A stretch of 64,000 bases of DNA from Angiostrongylus vasorum (Eukaryota > Nematoda > Chromadorea > Rhabditida > Metastrongylidae): assembly GCA_018806985.1 (NCBI GenBank), contig JADANN010000431.1:248001-312000 (forward strand), written 5' to 3'. Made by a program: the position numbers and the translations under genes. Shown piece after piece: positions 1 through 11,920 of the stretch. The notes below the pieces were generated by a model that saw only the letters and a program-made list of their open reading frames with translations, was not told where the DNA came from and ran no database searches. The stretch's first letter is position 1; every line of letters begins with the position of its first letter.

Positions 1-3000
1 GGGAAAAGAAAGAAGCCTAACAGTAAAGGTGATTTCTGCCTTTGTGGAGAGATACGATTTTTCCAATGATTTCAATGCTGCATTCTTCGCTCTTTCGCCA
101 GTTTATTGACGGTGTTTGAGAAATGAAACGTAAATTCAGTCAATTGGTCGATTTATTTGCCACAGAGAACACTACAGTTTCATTCTTGAACATGTACTAA
201 AATTGGAACAATACAGAGAAGATTAGCATGACCTCTGAACGACTTACCGCCTCATCGTGGCTGGGTGATGTTCCTGGGTATTGGGCTGCAATGTACAGCA
301 GAGGAGTTCGTCCCCCAGCAGGGTCTCCGAGGCTGAGGACGAGTCCGGCGTTTCCGTCAGGAAACCCACCTAAGAGTACACCAACAGGATCCACCATCGT
401 CCTGGTGTAAAAGTAGTCGCATGGTAGCAAATCTCCTTGTGATCCACAAGGAAGGCGACTGCCTGTGGTGGTGAAGACTTGGCGCAGACTTTGGCTAGGC
501 TGACCCCGGGATTCCAGGGAACCACAATGGCTAAACCAGCAAAACTCCGAAAAATTGGACGTTACGCTGGAGCCCACAGAACCATTGAGGGCGGGCCATC
601 CAAGTGTCAATTCGTTCGATGTAGATGCAGTTACAAAAGGATATGATACTCGAACTCGGTGGGCTGCTGCGAATTTTGGAAACAATGGGAAGTTGTTGTA
701 CTTCTTCAGTAGTCATTTCCTACAGGAAATAACAGAACTAGAAGTCTAGAAGTTCTCCTTACTATTTCTTTTTCGCTTTTCTTCGCTTGATCCAAGATTT
801 AGAAGGGTCGTTTTACATGTCCTGCCCAACGGTCTACTGCCTCATCGTAGCTTGGTGTTCCTGGGTGTCGGGCTCTCCAGCAGTGTGTCCTAGGCTAAGA
901 AGGAGTCCGGCGTTCTCATTAGGAAGCCCAGCTAAAAGCAAACCAATGCCAGGATCCATTGCTGTCGTGGTACCAAATTAGTCGCATGGTGGCAAATCTC
1001 CCTCTGATTTACAATGGCGGTGACGACCTTGGACAGACATTGGCTAGGTTGACGTTGGGACTCCAGGGAACCATAATGTCTAAACGAACAAAACTCCGAG
1101 AAAGTGGAAATTGTGTAGGGACGCACACAACCAGTGAAGATGGGCCGTCTAAGTATCGAAGTAAGTTTTATGTGTTATAGACAGTGTATTTCGAATGGTG
1201 CTCCCTCCACCTAATGTAACTGGAAAGCTGCACCTTGGTCACGCACTTACGGTCACAATTGAGGACACTTTATGTCGACATCATAGGATAAAAGGAGGCG
1301 TAGTTAGTGAGCAAATTGTGCTGAATCAACTTACGTCCTTTAGTTCGTTCATTTTCGTTGGTCTCTTGTGACTTCACTTTTTGTTAGGCGCAGTGGATTC
1401 CTGGCTTCGACCATGCCGGTATTGCAACGCAATCCATGGTTGAAAGGCATTTGTGGAAGGAAAAAGCGTTGCGTCGGGATTTGTTGAGCAGGGAGCAGTT
1501 CGTCGAACACTGTAAGCAATGGAGCGAAAGGTTGGTTATCAGAATAGTTCTAGGTATACTTTGTAAAACATTCTAGGTACATCTTACTATTATTTTGTAG
1601 ATGGAAAGATTTTTATAGTTTGGCCGTCAGTTATACTCTTTTATGGTTTAGGGATGTTTCAGTAAAGTGCATTAGATGAAGTGATGGCGATGGTTTTCAG
1701 AAACTGTGCTGCCATCCGAAAACAACTTGAAATACTTGGTGCTACGTTAGATTGGCAAAATTCTTACTATACGCTTGACAACGTTAGTATTTTGCCGTAC
1801 AGAGTCCATCCGAGTTATTTCTTTCATAGTACTTTTGTATAAAGTCTACTTTTTGAGAGTTTTTCCTCGGCCGTCAGTTTCGCATTCGTCACTCTCCATC
1901 GGGATGGTCTTATTTATCGAGACAATCGACTAGTAAACTGGTGCTGTCATTTACAAACATCACTGTCAGACCAGGTGCATATCTGATCTATGATTGTTTG
2001 TTTAGTTTCTCATTTTTTAGGTTTTTTTTTCTCAAATTCATGAGTCTTTTAGGAAGTGAACCATGTTGTTGTTCCATTTCCAACAAAAGTTACAATTCCT
2101 GCTCCACAAGGAGGAAAGCGCACGGTTGAAGTGGGAACTATGTACCGTATCAAATATCCTTTAAAGAGTTCAGATAGGTTTGTTGAAGTGGGCACAACCC
2201 GTCCAGAAACGATATTCGCAGACGTTGCGTTGGCCGTACATCCAGACGATGAGAGATATTCACAGTTTATTGGACAATTGGTGAGTTTGCTGATTTTGGG
2301 ATGCCTTTGTCGTCTACAGGAATGTTCTAGAAAAAAAAAGTCACATGTTTTTTAACGGCGGCAAATTGGATCCGTAATGATATTGCCTTGGTGTATTTTG
2401 AGCTATGACTTATAAACCAAACTTTTTCGCTCATAGAAAGAAAGTCATTCTTGTTTTGCCATTGATGCTGTTTGGATACTTGGACAACCAGTCTCCACGT
2501 CTTCCTGTGCTTGTTTGCACCGTTTCAGTGCCTCGTACAAGTCGCAACACCTTCTGCAGTCATTTTTTCGTTTACGATGACTGTCATATTTGTGGTTGAA
2601 CGTTTGAAATTTCGTTACGTGTACGAATACTATGTCTTCTTCAAATACTGGTTGTTGTAGGCGACAAAAATGTTGGCCTGTCTAGTAAATGTTCATTCTA
2701 ATGGAGGCCTTCATGCCCTTAATGCCTATTTTTTGTTCTTCCTGTTCATCTGCCGCTGATTTTTCCCATTACGTGATGGTCCTGTTTGCTTTGATTTCGA
2801 AGTGTATTCTCCCAGGATGAGATAGCTTTCGAGTGTCTCAACCACGCAGTACAGTTCATACCTTCGAGGATTGGCAATATTCTTGGAAGCGTTGTTAAAC
2901 CTCTCTGCGTAAGTAATATGCAAAGTTTCTGATTGGGTTGAAATGCCAGCCCTTGTCTGTGTGGCATAGCAGAGCACTGTGAAGACCAACGAGTTAGAAA

Positions 3001-6000
3001 GGTGAGCGGTGAGCTTTATCGACGTCAGATGTTCAGTGACTTCTTTGAGAAGGCGAACTTGGCCCGTGCTGCCTTCGTGTACAATTCTTACCTCATTTCA
3101 TTTTCTATAATGGTGATATGACCAAGCGATATTCAGGTCATGGTCGAACCACTAAACTGTCCGAACTGGAGAGTCACTCGATTTCCTTCTATTACCTTCG
3201 AACTATGAGTTTTTGATGACTATTAGTTTTCTTCCAATCTATGCACAGTCAACTCATTTCTCTCCTCTGTTTAAACTGTTAAGATTATCGTTTCTGTTTT
3301 GCTGCTACTCCTCGGAATCGCGAAGATGTCATCGCCAAGGCGAATGTTTGGTAGGAATTTTTCGTCACTGCATCTTCGCTTTTCGTCGCAGTTGGGCAAC
3401 TTTGCTATGCAGAGCCGCGACCAGCTTTTAGGAACTGGTTAATAGCTTTGTGGGATCTCTTTTCCTACTTCTATAGCAAGAAATCGTTGGTCGATTCCCT
3501 TTCTACGGAGTTAAGACCTTAGGAATCATCCTATAGGACATCAATTGTATTTTTTTACACGCCCTCTTTCGTTAGCAAAAAAACCTCGTTTATTCGTTTT
3601 CGGAGAGTAGTTGGTATTTTTGAAATTCTCGACTCTCCAAATTCGCTTTATAATGAAGTTAAGGTTCGTCATCCATTGCTACCCGATCGTGAAATTCCTG
3701 TACTTGCGGATGAGATGGTACAAAAGGAAAAAGGAACAGGTATGAATATTGTTCATTGTAAATCGTCCATACGTCATTCAGTGCGGGATGGACCATGCAT
3801 TGGACTCCATTCAAAGGATTGAATGTATACTTTTTCCTGTGGTTTACGATACGTTGCCAATATGTAAAGCTTTTTGTCTTACTAGACAAAGTCTGGTACC
3901 AACTTACTTGCCAACCCCGATATGGGTTGAGAGTTTGTTTTGATCGGGACATGAGATTATATCAACGACAATGTATATGTTACTGTGCAACTCTTTCCGC
4001 TACCTATAGCATGTTATTCAATATGGAACAAAGTATCCCTCATTTGGCCAATAGTTCAGGGGCTCTAAAAGTTACTCCCTGCCACGACAAACTTGACTGG
4101 GAGATTGCCTCGCGTCATTGGGAGCAAATTCTTCGTCAAGATAGTACAGCGAAAACGAGAAGTTGCATTGATGACCATGGAAGACTAAGTCAACAAGCGG
4201 GTGAATTCGTTGGCTTGGATCGTTTTGACGCAAGGATCAAGGTCATTCAACGGTTAGACTCGCTTGGCCTTTTTTCTGGTACGTTGACACACGAAGGGCA
4301 AATTAGTTTGTGTAGTAGAACAGGTAATTTTCTAAGCCATCTATTCGGTAGAAAAAAAAGAAAAAGAAGGTTTCACAGCACCGAAAGGAAAATAATTCAA
4401 ACCAGTATGGGTGGTTGGTATGCATTTTCAATATGCGGTCTAGTGGCTTGAACTTGGTACTTGTGGTACTTGATACTTGAATGGCCTGTCCTCACTAGTT
4501 GTGCGAGCCCCAGCATAATCACCATTTTTCAGAGATTTGCTGGTTAAGCCATTGTGGTTCCCTGGAATTCCGAGGACAGCCTGGTCATAGTCTGCCCCAG
4601 GTCGTCACCACGACAGGCAGTCGCAGCTGTTGTGGATCAGAGGACCACCATGCGACTTTGATACCAGGACGGTGGTGGATCATGGTATTGGTTTACTCTT
4701 AGCTAGGCTTCCTAATGGAAACGCCAGACTCCTTCTCAACTTGGGAGACCCGGCCGGGGGGATGAATCCCCCCACTGTACGTAGCAGTCCGACACCCAGG
4801 AACACCTCCCAGTCACGATGAGGCGGTAAACCGTTGGGAGGTGGTCTAGTGGCTATAGTTACTTATCCCCAAGTAAAGTTGTTGAATGCTGTTTGCCTAG
4901 AACTTTAGTGTTTACAGTGTAAACATGGTAGACATTGCTTTTGGATTGTCACTGGTGTTGAAAATTTGGCAAAACGGTTTTTTGTAATCTGTAGCGTGTA
5001 ATCTGAATCTGAGCATCTGAAGATCTGAAGCAAAGTCTGGAGAACATAACAAGTTGTGTGAATCTTTTATCTTACACTAATGACCTTTATTTTGTCTAGG
5101 ATGCGGTTTTTAAGTTAACTATTTTATAGTAGAGTTTGCTTCCAAGTTCTACGTACAAGTCAAGGACCATATTCCCGTGGAAAACTTTCTTTTCTGTTCT
5201 CATACCGATAGTTTTGGTTGGGTAGCTACCGATTTTTTTATGAGTTCGGTTGACATCGAAGACATAGCTTCCATTTCCCATAACATTTTCATTGAGGAAC
5301 TATTTTTCGTGTGGGTAAAGGTGTAGTTATATAGTATATACTACAAAGGTATACAAGTACACCCCCTATAGCTCAATAACACGGCTGAAAGAAAGGCTAA
5401 ACGAAGGACTCGCTGGGTATGGTGGTGAACGCGTTAGCTCCCGGAAAGGGTAATAGCGTGTTCGATCTCCACCGCAGATACCAGCGGTTCGGAGTTCTAC
5501 AAATATTTCAGCACCATTATGGTTATTAATATGCAGTATTTTGCAAACGGTGACTTTGCTAGCGTTTCCATTCTGCTAAGATGTCCATATCGAGTAAATC
5601 GTTGAGAAAGTTGTTGAGAAAACTTCCGATAGTCGGTTAGGTGATCATGATTAATTCCTGTACGGTGCTGGACGTTCAGAGTGTGATTGCTACAAACTAT
5701 GGCGTTGCCAAGTTCAAAGCGTGTAAATCATTAAGATACGATTATGGAAGAATGAGCGACGTTTTTTCTTGCTGTTTGAGAAATGAAATCCTTCCTCAAA
5801 TAGTTGATAGAATCGAAAGAATCGTGTAGATGTCACTTTCTGGACCTCTCTGTAGAGAGCTTGGAAGGCATTTTGGAGGTCTTCAGGCGAGATTTGGCCC
5901 ATTCTTTCATCGGTTTTCAAAAATCGTTCGAAATGTCGCAAAATCCTTCGTCTCATCCGTTTGGAAGGCCTATGTTTATCCCATTTTCTTGTAAATATTT

Positions 6001-9000
6001 GTCCCTTCTATCCTATATAGGAATTTCGAAATGTTCTATACAATGTTAGATTTCTTTTCAGGTGATATTATTGAACCTCGTCTCGCTGAACAGTGGTTCT
6101 TGGACACCACGGAGCTATACGCCAATGCAGTAGAAGCGATTAAAAGTAGAAGAGTATGTGACGTTTTGTGGAATATTATTTGGATCTGTATTTAGTTCGA
6201 TTATCGATTTATATCGACGAACATGATTTGTTCAGATCGAAATCTCTCCAGCAAATCAAGAACAGAGACTGTTTGATTGGCTAACAAATAAGGATCCTTG
6301 GTGTCTAAGTAGACAACTTTTGTGGGGTCATCGTATTCCGGCTTTTCGTAGTGAGAAGTGGGTCTTTGTTTCATTTTATCTTCGATTGTAGAGATTTGCA
6401 GAATATTGAGGATGTCCATTTTTTTTAGTTCTCCATGGTTTGTCGCAAATTCAATGGATGACGCTCGTGAACATTTTGGTAAAGAATCTGTCATTGTACA
6501 AGATGATGATGTGCTTGATACATGGTTCAGGTATTGAACTTCGGTAATCTGAAGAAAAGAACGAACTTTACACTCTCCATTAAAATTCTAAGTGGGTATT
6601 TGGATTTGGTCTTATAACTGTTGGCTGCTATATATGTGTAGGCCAATCTACATATTACTTTGTGAATTAGGCTCTCTAATCGTCATTGCAACGGGCGCGT
6701 GTAGCACAGTGGTCGAAGGCGCCCTGCAATACACTTGGGCTCGATCCCCGCGGGCACCAGGCACACCAAGCCCTCCATCCTTCCAGGGTTGGCAAATTGG
6801 TACCAGACTTGTCTGGGAGGATAGCAGCACTAGCTCGATACATCGGTAAGCCACCGCGATTCATTGTAAAGGCCAGGGATAAATTCAATCACCTTCAATG
6901 GTTCTTAATGAAGTCGAATGCATGGCGCATCCCTGAGGGATTGATCCACACCAAGAGCTTTATCCTTTATCCTTTAATCGTCGTTGTTATTATTAGCCAA
7001 CTGTTCCTACCATCTGCCTTGGAATATCTCTAAACTCAAACTTCACTATGTCTATTCCATGAGTCGTCCAAAATGGCACAATTCTGAATGAATTGATATC
7101 ACATCAGTTGTTATATCGGCTTACTTTCGACTTTTCCGATTAACATGCGGAGTCAGACTTCGTACCATGAAATTTAGCGATGGTCTGGAAAAAGGTCTCT
7201 GGTCATCGCTTAAGAAACAAATGACAAGGCGTGTTGTCGGGCTGCTCACTAATGTGGTGGTACGTTGTCATTCCTAGGGGAAGAAAACGCGATTTCAGCC
7301 AGATTTAGCCGTGATGTGGACTAACTGAAATACTCTAGGTGATAGTTTGCAACGAATGAATAAGACGATCATTACCCTTCAACAGAATTTGCAGCACTCA
7401 TCTGAGGATGATACTTGATACTTGAACGGCCCATCCTCACTAGTTGTGCGGACCCCAGTATAATCACCATTTTTTCGGAGATTTGCTGGTTAAGCCATTG
7501 TGCTCCCCTGGAATTCCAAAGACTGCCTGGCCAAAGTCTGCCCCAGAAGACGATATGAATGAGGAATTTGTTTTCAAGATATGCCCACGTTTTTGTGGGT
7601 GACTTTAAACCCGCTGTGTTCGTATTTGAGAGTGGATCTTTGCATCACGAAGTGGTACTCGTACAAATCACTTGGAATAGACGATCACAGTGGATGACGC
7701 TTATGATCACGGTCCGTTCAATAAACCAGTAGTTTGAGTTTTTTTATTCATCTTATGTTTCCATGGATTCCTCCTTTTGGACATTTCTGACGTTGTAGTG
7801 TGTAGGAACGACATCTGTTTGAATGAACAGCTCTGCGTTTATTATTGTTTTTCACACAGTTTCTTAAAGACTTTGAATTTTCTATGAAATTTCAAGTGTT
7901 TTTGATTCTGTTCTTCTTTAAAATTGGAAGACTAAGTGTTCTTTTCTTGAATTATTCCAGTTCATCCTTGATTCCATTGGTCATGGCTGGGTGGCCAGGT
8001 CCAGAATTCAACCCATCAGCACCTCTTCTGAATGTGATGGAAACCGGATGGGATATATTGGGATTCTGGGTCGCAAGAATGATTGCAATGACTATGCGGC
8101 TATCCAATGGTCAAGTACCATTCTCTCGTGTTATATTACACGGTTTGATTCGTGATCCGTCTGGAAAGAAAATGAGCAAGTCACTCGGAAATGTGATTGA
8201 TCCGCTTGATGTGGTGTATGGCATTTCTCGAGAGAAAATGTTAGAACGTATAAAAAACAGTTCTCTTTCTGAAGATGATATGGCCGAGGCATTATCTTCT
8301 GTTTCTACTCGCTATCCAAACGGGATATCTCGTTGTGGACCTGATGCACTTCGTTTTGCATTATTACGACACAATCTTTTCTCTTCTGATATTTTATTAG
8401 ACGTAGTTGATCTTTCTGGTGAGGTTGGTTTCACACTTTTATCCTTTATAATGTGTTTATATTGGCGTCCATTTCTTTCCTGCTGATATCATAGAGACTC
8501 AGTTGACTCAGTCAGCGTATGAGATTCAGACTAAAGTTTACAGTTTCATACTGAGTTTAACAATTTCAGGGTTATCGGTTTTGTAACAAGTTATGGAACA
8601 TGGTAGCTTATTTGGAATCTGTAAATGAGAAATTGTGTTCGTCAAGAGATGTGGACTCATACCATCCATCGGTTGGCGAGAACTATATTTTTTGAAATAT
8701 GGATTGCTCACACTTTTGCTAGACTTTTGCTATCTTAATTTCCAGGATGAGTGGATTCTTTCCCGACTTGCTGATACACTGATCCAGATTGATAAGCATA
8801 TGACCGAGCATACACCGCATCTTGCATTTGCCGTCCTGTACAGATTTATTTTGGGTTCCTTCTGTGACGTCTACATCGTAAGTTTTGTGCCATTTAGAAG
8901 AAAAAAAATCTGTGTTGAAGTAGGAAACCGCATTGACAAGCCCAATGTTTATTTTTTCTTTATAGTAATTTAGGAACCTTGCAAAGTACCCCTTGTTTAG

Positions 9001-10290
9001 CTGACTCGTGTTGTTTTAGATGTTCTTACCTCGCGTCAGCTAAACAAGAGCAGTTTGTAAGAAAATATTTATAGACATGTCGATTATTATGCCGATGTTT
9101 GTAGAAAGTCGATCTTCTGGATTTAGGAATCTACAAAGCGAGCTGTTTGGGAGGCGGATCTTGTCAGGATGGCCCAGATTCGAACGACAATGAGTCGAGT
9201 TGTTCAACCGACCTTAGTCCAACTGTCGGTTTTTATGCCATTTATAGCTGAATACTTGTACGAGCGTGCTTTCGGTAGAGAACCGGGATCTATCTACTTT
9301 GATTTTTGTAAAGGTTAATGGCATTTGCCATTTAATATTTTTTTCTACGTTTACAATTTTATGGTCCAATAGATGTTCTCATTTTTTTTCTCATGGTTTT
9401 TTCTTTATGTTAACTCTACACACTAGCGACAAAATGTTTACGAGCCAAATTTAGCCATCATTTTTTAAATTTTACCGGAACACTGAGCTAGAGTATGAAA
9501 TGGACGTCCTCTTAGAAATAGTGGATGTTGTCCGATCAATACGACAACAACTTCAGTTGCCTTCCGCAATGTCCTTCACCGGAGCACTACATTCTGACAA
9601 TATTTCTAATGAGTTCTTCCGGCTCTCACCAATATTATCCGACCTCGTGAAGTTGGACCTATCAGACGTCACTCCTTTTGTTCACGATGTACTACCTGGT
9701 TTCATGACCTGTACGGTACCCGGTCACAAGGCGCGACTCTCACTCAAAATTCAGGTTTGATTTGTATCGATGGTTCGATTGCTTGCAGATTTGCTCTCTT
9801 AAACAAGATTTCATTGTAACTTCTGCATCTTTCTTACTAAAGAACTGAAGAGGTTAAGCAGCTCTTTTTTGGTACTTCTACTACCGAGTACTGTAATTCC
9901 CTTAGTTTCGTTCGTAGCAATCTATTGGTGTCGTTATAGGAATCCCAACGCGCTGAATTTGTAACGCGTTTGGAACGACTTCTTCATAAATATGAAGACA
10001 GGCGGCAACAGTTTCTTGGAAAAGCAGACAAATACGAAGCTTTAGTGTACCGAAGCAGAGAGGAAGGCAACGTGAGCACTTTCTGGTATAGTATCCTGTA
10101 TTTGTTTTTCTTTCTAGGTCTAACCAGTATTTTTTGTGTTTGCTGTGTTCCTAACAACTTCAACTTCTAGGTAAAACCTCATGTGATCGAAAAATACGAA
10201 AAGAAAGCCTGCCAGGCGCGTGGAGTAGCAAATGGTGCTGACGAAGAAGTAAAAAGACTCCAAAGCTTACTTGAACAGATGGCTTCCTGA
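1..10290 (+). CDS. Valyl-tRNA synthetase (class Ia), 5' partial, 18 exons
   Basis: Attaches valine to tRNA-Val. Exons: 1-28 (partial), 1181-1299, 1388-1530, 1701-1782, 1858-1974, 2053-2280, 3664-3739, 4060-4323, 6062-6153, 6236-6357, 6429-6530, 7961-8423, 8570-8671, 8746-8877, 9127-9313, 9492-9754, 9940-10071, 10171-10290; they total 2772 nt, i.e. 923 codons plus TGA. The ATP-binding HxGH motif (HLGH, 1231-1242) follows PPPNVTG, then come [10 protein letters not shown], the editing-domain stretch GTTRPET, the DTWFSS region, and KMSKS at 8169-8183. The last two exons form a charged, coiled-coil-like C-terminal arm typical of ValRS. The first few dozen residues lie left of the window. The exon 1-28 link (ending AAA-G before GT) is phase-compatible but short. 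The exon at 8570 could end elsewhere (8671 chosen), and the acceptor at 9491 was chosen by phase. Introns carry repeat families A, B and C. Nematodes have cytosolic and mitochondrial forms; the compact size slightly favours the mitochondrial type, but the N-terminus needed to decide is missing. Confidence 0.95.
240..625 (+). repeat. Family A dispersed repeat copy
   Basis: Lies in the first visible intron of the ValRS gene. Matches the copies at 826, 4449, 14637, 15617, 16514 and 48638: it begins near CTTACCGCCTCATCG, has the AGTCGCATGGTGGCAAAT core, and ends in GGCCATCCAAGTGTC. Several short open frames cross it but they are not genes. Confidence 0.8.
826..1165 (+). repeat. Family A dispersed repeat copy
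   Basis: Second copy in the same intron, 15 bp upstream of the HLGH exon. Same core and the CGTCTAAGTATC end. No convincing target-site duplication. Confidence 0.8.
4449..4842 (-). mobile_element. Family A element with 12-bp target-site duplication
   Basis: A minus-strand copy in the intron 4324-6061. It is flanked by a perfect direct repeat GGTCTAGTGGCT at 4437-4448 and 4843-4854. On the element's own strand the 3' end is a run of CAAGTAT-like units, as in retroposons with short tandem tails. No A/B-box head is apparent. Confidence 0.85.
5383..5522 (+). repeat. Family C tRNA-like repeat
   Basis: Single-orientation copy: TGGTGGTGAACGCGTTAG, then CCCGGAAAGGG (anticodon-arm-like), then GTGTTCGATCTCC (B-box-like), then the common tail GGAGTTCTACAAATATTTCAGCA. 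Intronic in the ValRS gene. Confidence 0.7.
6689..6974 (+). mobile_element. Family B tRNA-derived SINE, full length, with TSD
   Basis: The head has an A box TAGCACAGTGG (6702-6712) and a B box GCTCGATCCCC about 30 bp downstream. A body containing GGTACCAGACTTGTCTGGGA follows, and the 3' end is a tandem TTTATCC tail. It is flanked by TAATCGTCATTG (6677-6688) and TAATCGTCGTTG (6975-6986), an 11/12 target-site duplication. Intronic in the ValRS gene. Confidence 0.9.
7411..7545 (-). repeat. Family A fragment
   Basis: The 3' part of a family A copy (antisense), starting with the ACTTGATACTTGAACGGCC tail and broken off at GTCTGCCCCAG. The rest of the intron 6531-7960 shows nothing recognisable. 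Confidence 0.75.
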
Positions 10291-10477
10291 TCAGTGCTTT
10301 TTGTAGCTGCATAACATGTTCCAGTTCTTGTTTTCTGTAGAGGGATTTAGAATCCATGAGGTGTGCTGATACAACGTTGTAATGTTTCCCACTGATTCTC
10401 ATTGTGTTTATCCGTAAGCGTTTGAATTCGAATTGAAAAAGGATGGACGGAAATGAAAACTATTAACTTGGTGCCAA

Positions 10478-10541
10478 AATAAATGAGGTCTTTGAATTGT
10501 TGAAGCTTGACATTTGATATTGGAATAGATTCTTAAATAAA
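10478..10541 (+). terminator. Polyadenylation signals of the ValRS gene
   Basis: AATAAA occurs at 10478-10483 and again at 10536-10541, 190-250 bp after the ValRS stop. They are placed as expected for a 3' UTR; which one is used cannot be told. Confidence 0.5.
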
Positions 10542-10659
10542 TACCATTGTGCTGTCCATAATTTGAATGCGCATTCCTGTTTTACGTTCCTTCCTTATCA
10601 AGGTCTTACTACATACTCTTTGCTGAAGGCCATCTTAGATTCTTAATGACTAACTCAGG

Positions 10660-11210
10660 CCAATTGTTGAAGCTTATAAGCTTTAGAGGAAGTTGCAAGG
10701 AAATGCAGCGTGGACCAATCTACGGTAGTTCGGTATTTGATGCTAATTGGAAGGAAGAATGAGCATATCAGATAGCTCTTGAGCTAATCGAAGATTGAGG
10801 AAGACGTCTTCTTAATGTCTGCTTTTTATTTCTTCTTCGTAAGAAGAAATACCCATTTGTTAATCGCGTTGTTAGCTGCTATGAGAAAAAAGATTCTGTA
10901 GAACCGACAACGTTCAGCGCATTGGTAGAACACAGGTGAAATATTCAAGTACTTCCCGAAGTCAAATTTCTCCTTGAAGAAGATTATGGTTGGTGCTTTG
11001 TAGTCTACGTATAGTGTGTCGACCACCCACAACATTCTAAACCTTGTGGAAACGTTTCCTAACAGATGAGTACTGCGTCGACATTGATGGAATGTGAAAT
11101 CAACCTCGACAACTGCCTTCAACGAAAAAATCTTTGAGAACGAAGGAACTTTTAAAAATGACGGAAAGATTCGTCACTTCCAGGGCCTCGGATTTTTGTG
11201 CTGTTCTGCC
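10660..11210 (+). pseudogene. Mariner-family transposase relic
   Basis: Translated in shifting frames, this stretch gives the mariner transposase order: VDQSTVVRYLMLIGRKNEHI (helix-turn-helix region), then YPFVNRVVSCYEK, NRQRSAHW, NTGEIFKYFPKSNFSLKK and LNLVETFP. These correspond to the family's catalytic-domain stretch (FLNRIVTCDEKWILYDNRRRSAQW in known mariners). The frame is broken by several stops (for example after HIR and KIL), and the DE pair of CDEKW reads YEK here. It is therefore a dead copy. It lies between the ValRS and ALG12 genes. Terminal inverted repeats were not located. Confidence 0.75.
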
Positions 11211-11288
11211 ACTCAAACATATTTCGTGTTGGGAAAATGTGTAGGTTCTTATGGTTCCTATTTGAATTAGTGAAATTATGTGTGAGCC

Positions 11289-11556
11289 TGCGTGTGGCGC
11301 AATGGTAGGGAGGCGCCCTGTAATACACACGGGGATCCATTCCCACTCCCCTGACCCACCAAGCCTTCCATCCTTCCGGACTCGGGAAATTGGTACCAGA
11401 CCTGTCTAGGGAGGATAGCAGCACTGGCTGCATACACCGTTAGGCCACCGCGAGTCATTCTATGTGCATTAAATCACCTCTAGCGATGCCTGATGAAGTG
11501 GAAAGACGCATCCTTCAGGGATTGATCAACGCCGAGAGCTTTGTCTTTTTTATTCT
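11289..11556 (+). mobile_element. Family B tRNA-derived SINE with 13-bp TSD
   Basis: A box TGGCGCAATGG, central GGTACCAGACCTGTCTAGGGA and a T-rich degenerate heptamer tail. Flanked by TTATGTGTGAGCC (11276-11288) and TTATGTCTGAGCC (11557-11569), 12 of 13 identical. Sits about 370 bp upstream of the ALG12 start. Confidence 0.88.
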
Positions 11557-11920
11557 TTATGTCTGAGCCTAGTTATGTTGGATTAAAGTTAACAATTCAA
11601 AACTGGATCTACTTTTGCACTGAGCTGAAAATTTCGAACATGCCAGTGCAGATCGATACAGTGGCGTAGTGATTTCACTGGCATGGTGTCCTCACACAAA
11701 TTTTTCCCTTGGTTGATCAAGTGTGGGTTGAAAATTTGCGTATTGGTGATCAAAAGCAGATATTCATTGACAGTTTCTAAAATCATATTTGTTATTTAAG
11801 TGACAGATCTAATTTTTTCTATAACAATGACTAGTTTGAGGCTCGCGTGAACACTGTTTGGATCTGTTTCCTTGTAACAGAGCCAATGTGCCCGAGATTT
11901 TGAATAGTTTGCAGGATTGA

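Noticed and set aside
6689..6760. Genuine tRNA gene
   Set aside because: A and B boxes are present but no cloverleaf acceptor stem closes, and the same head heads many SINE copies with a common body.
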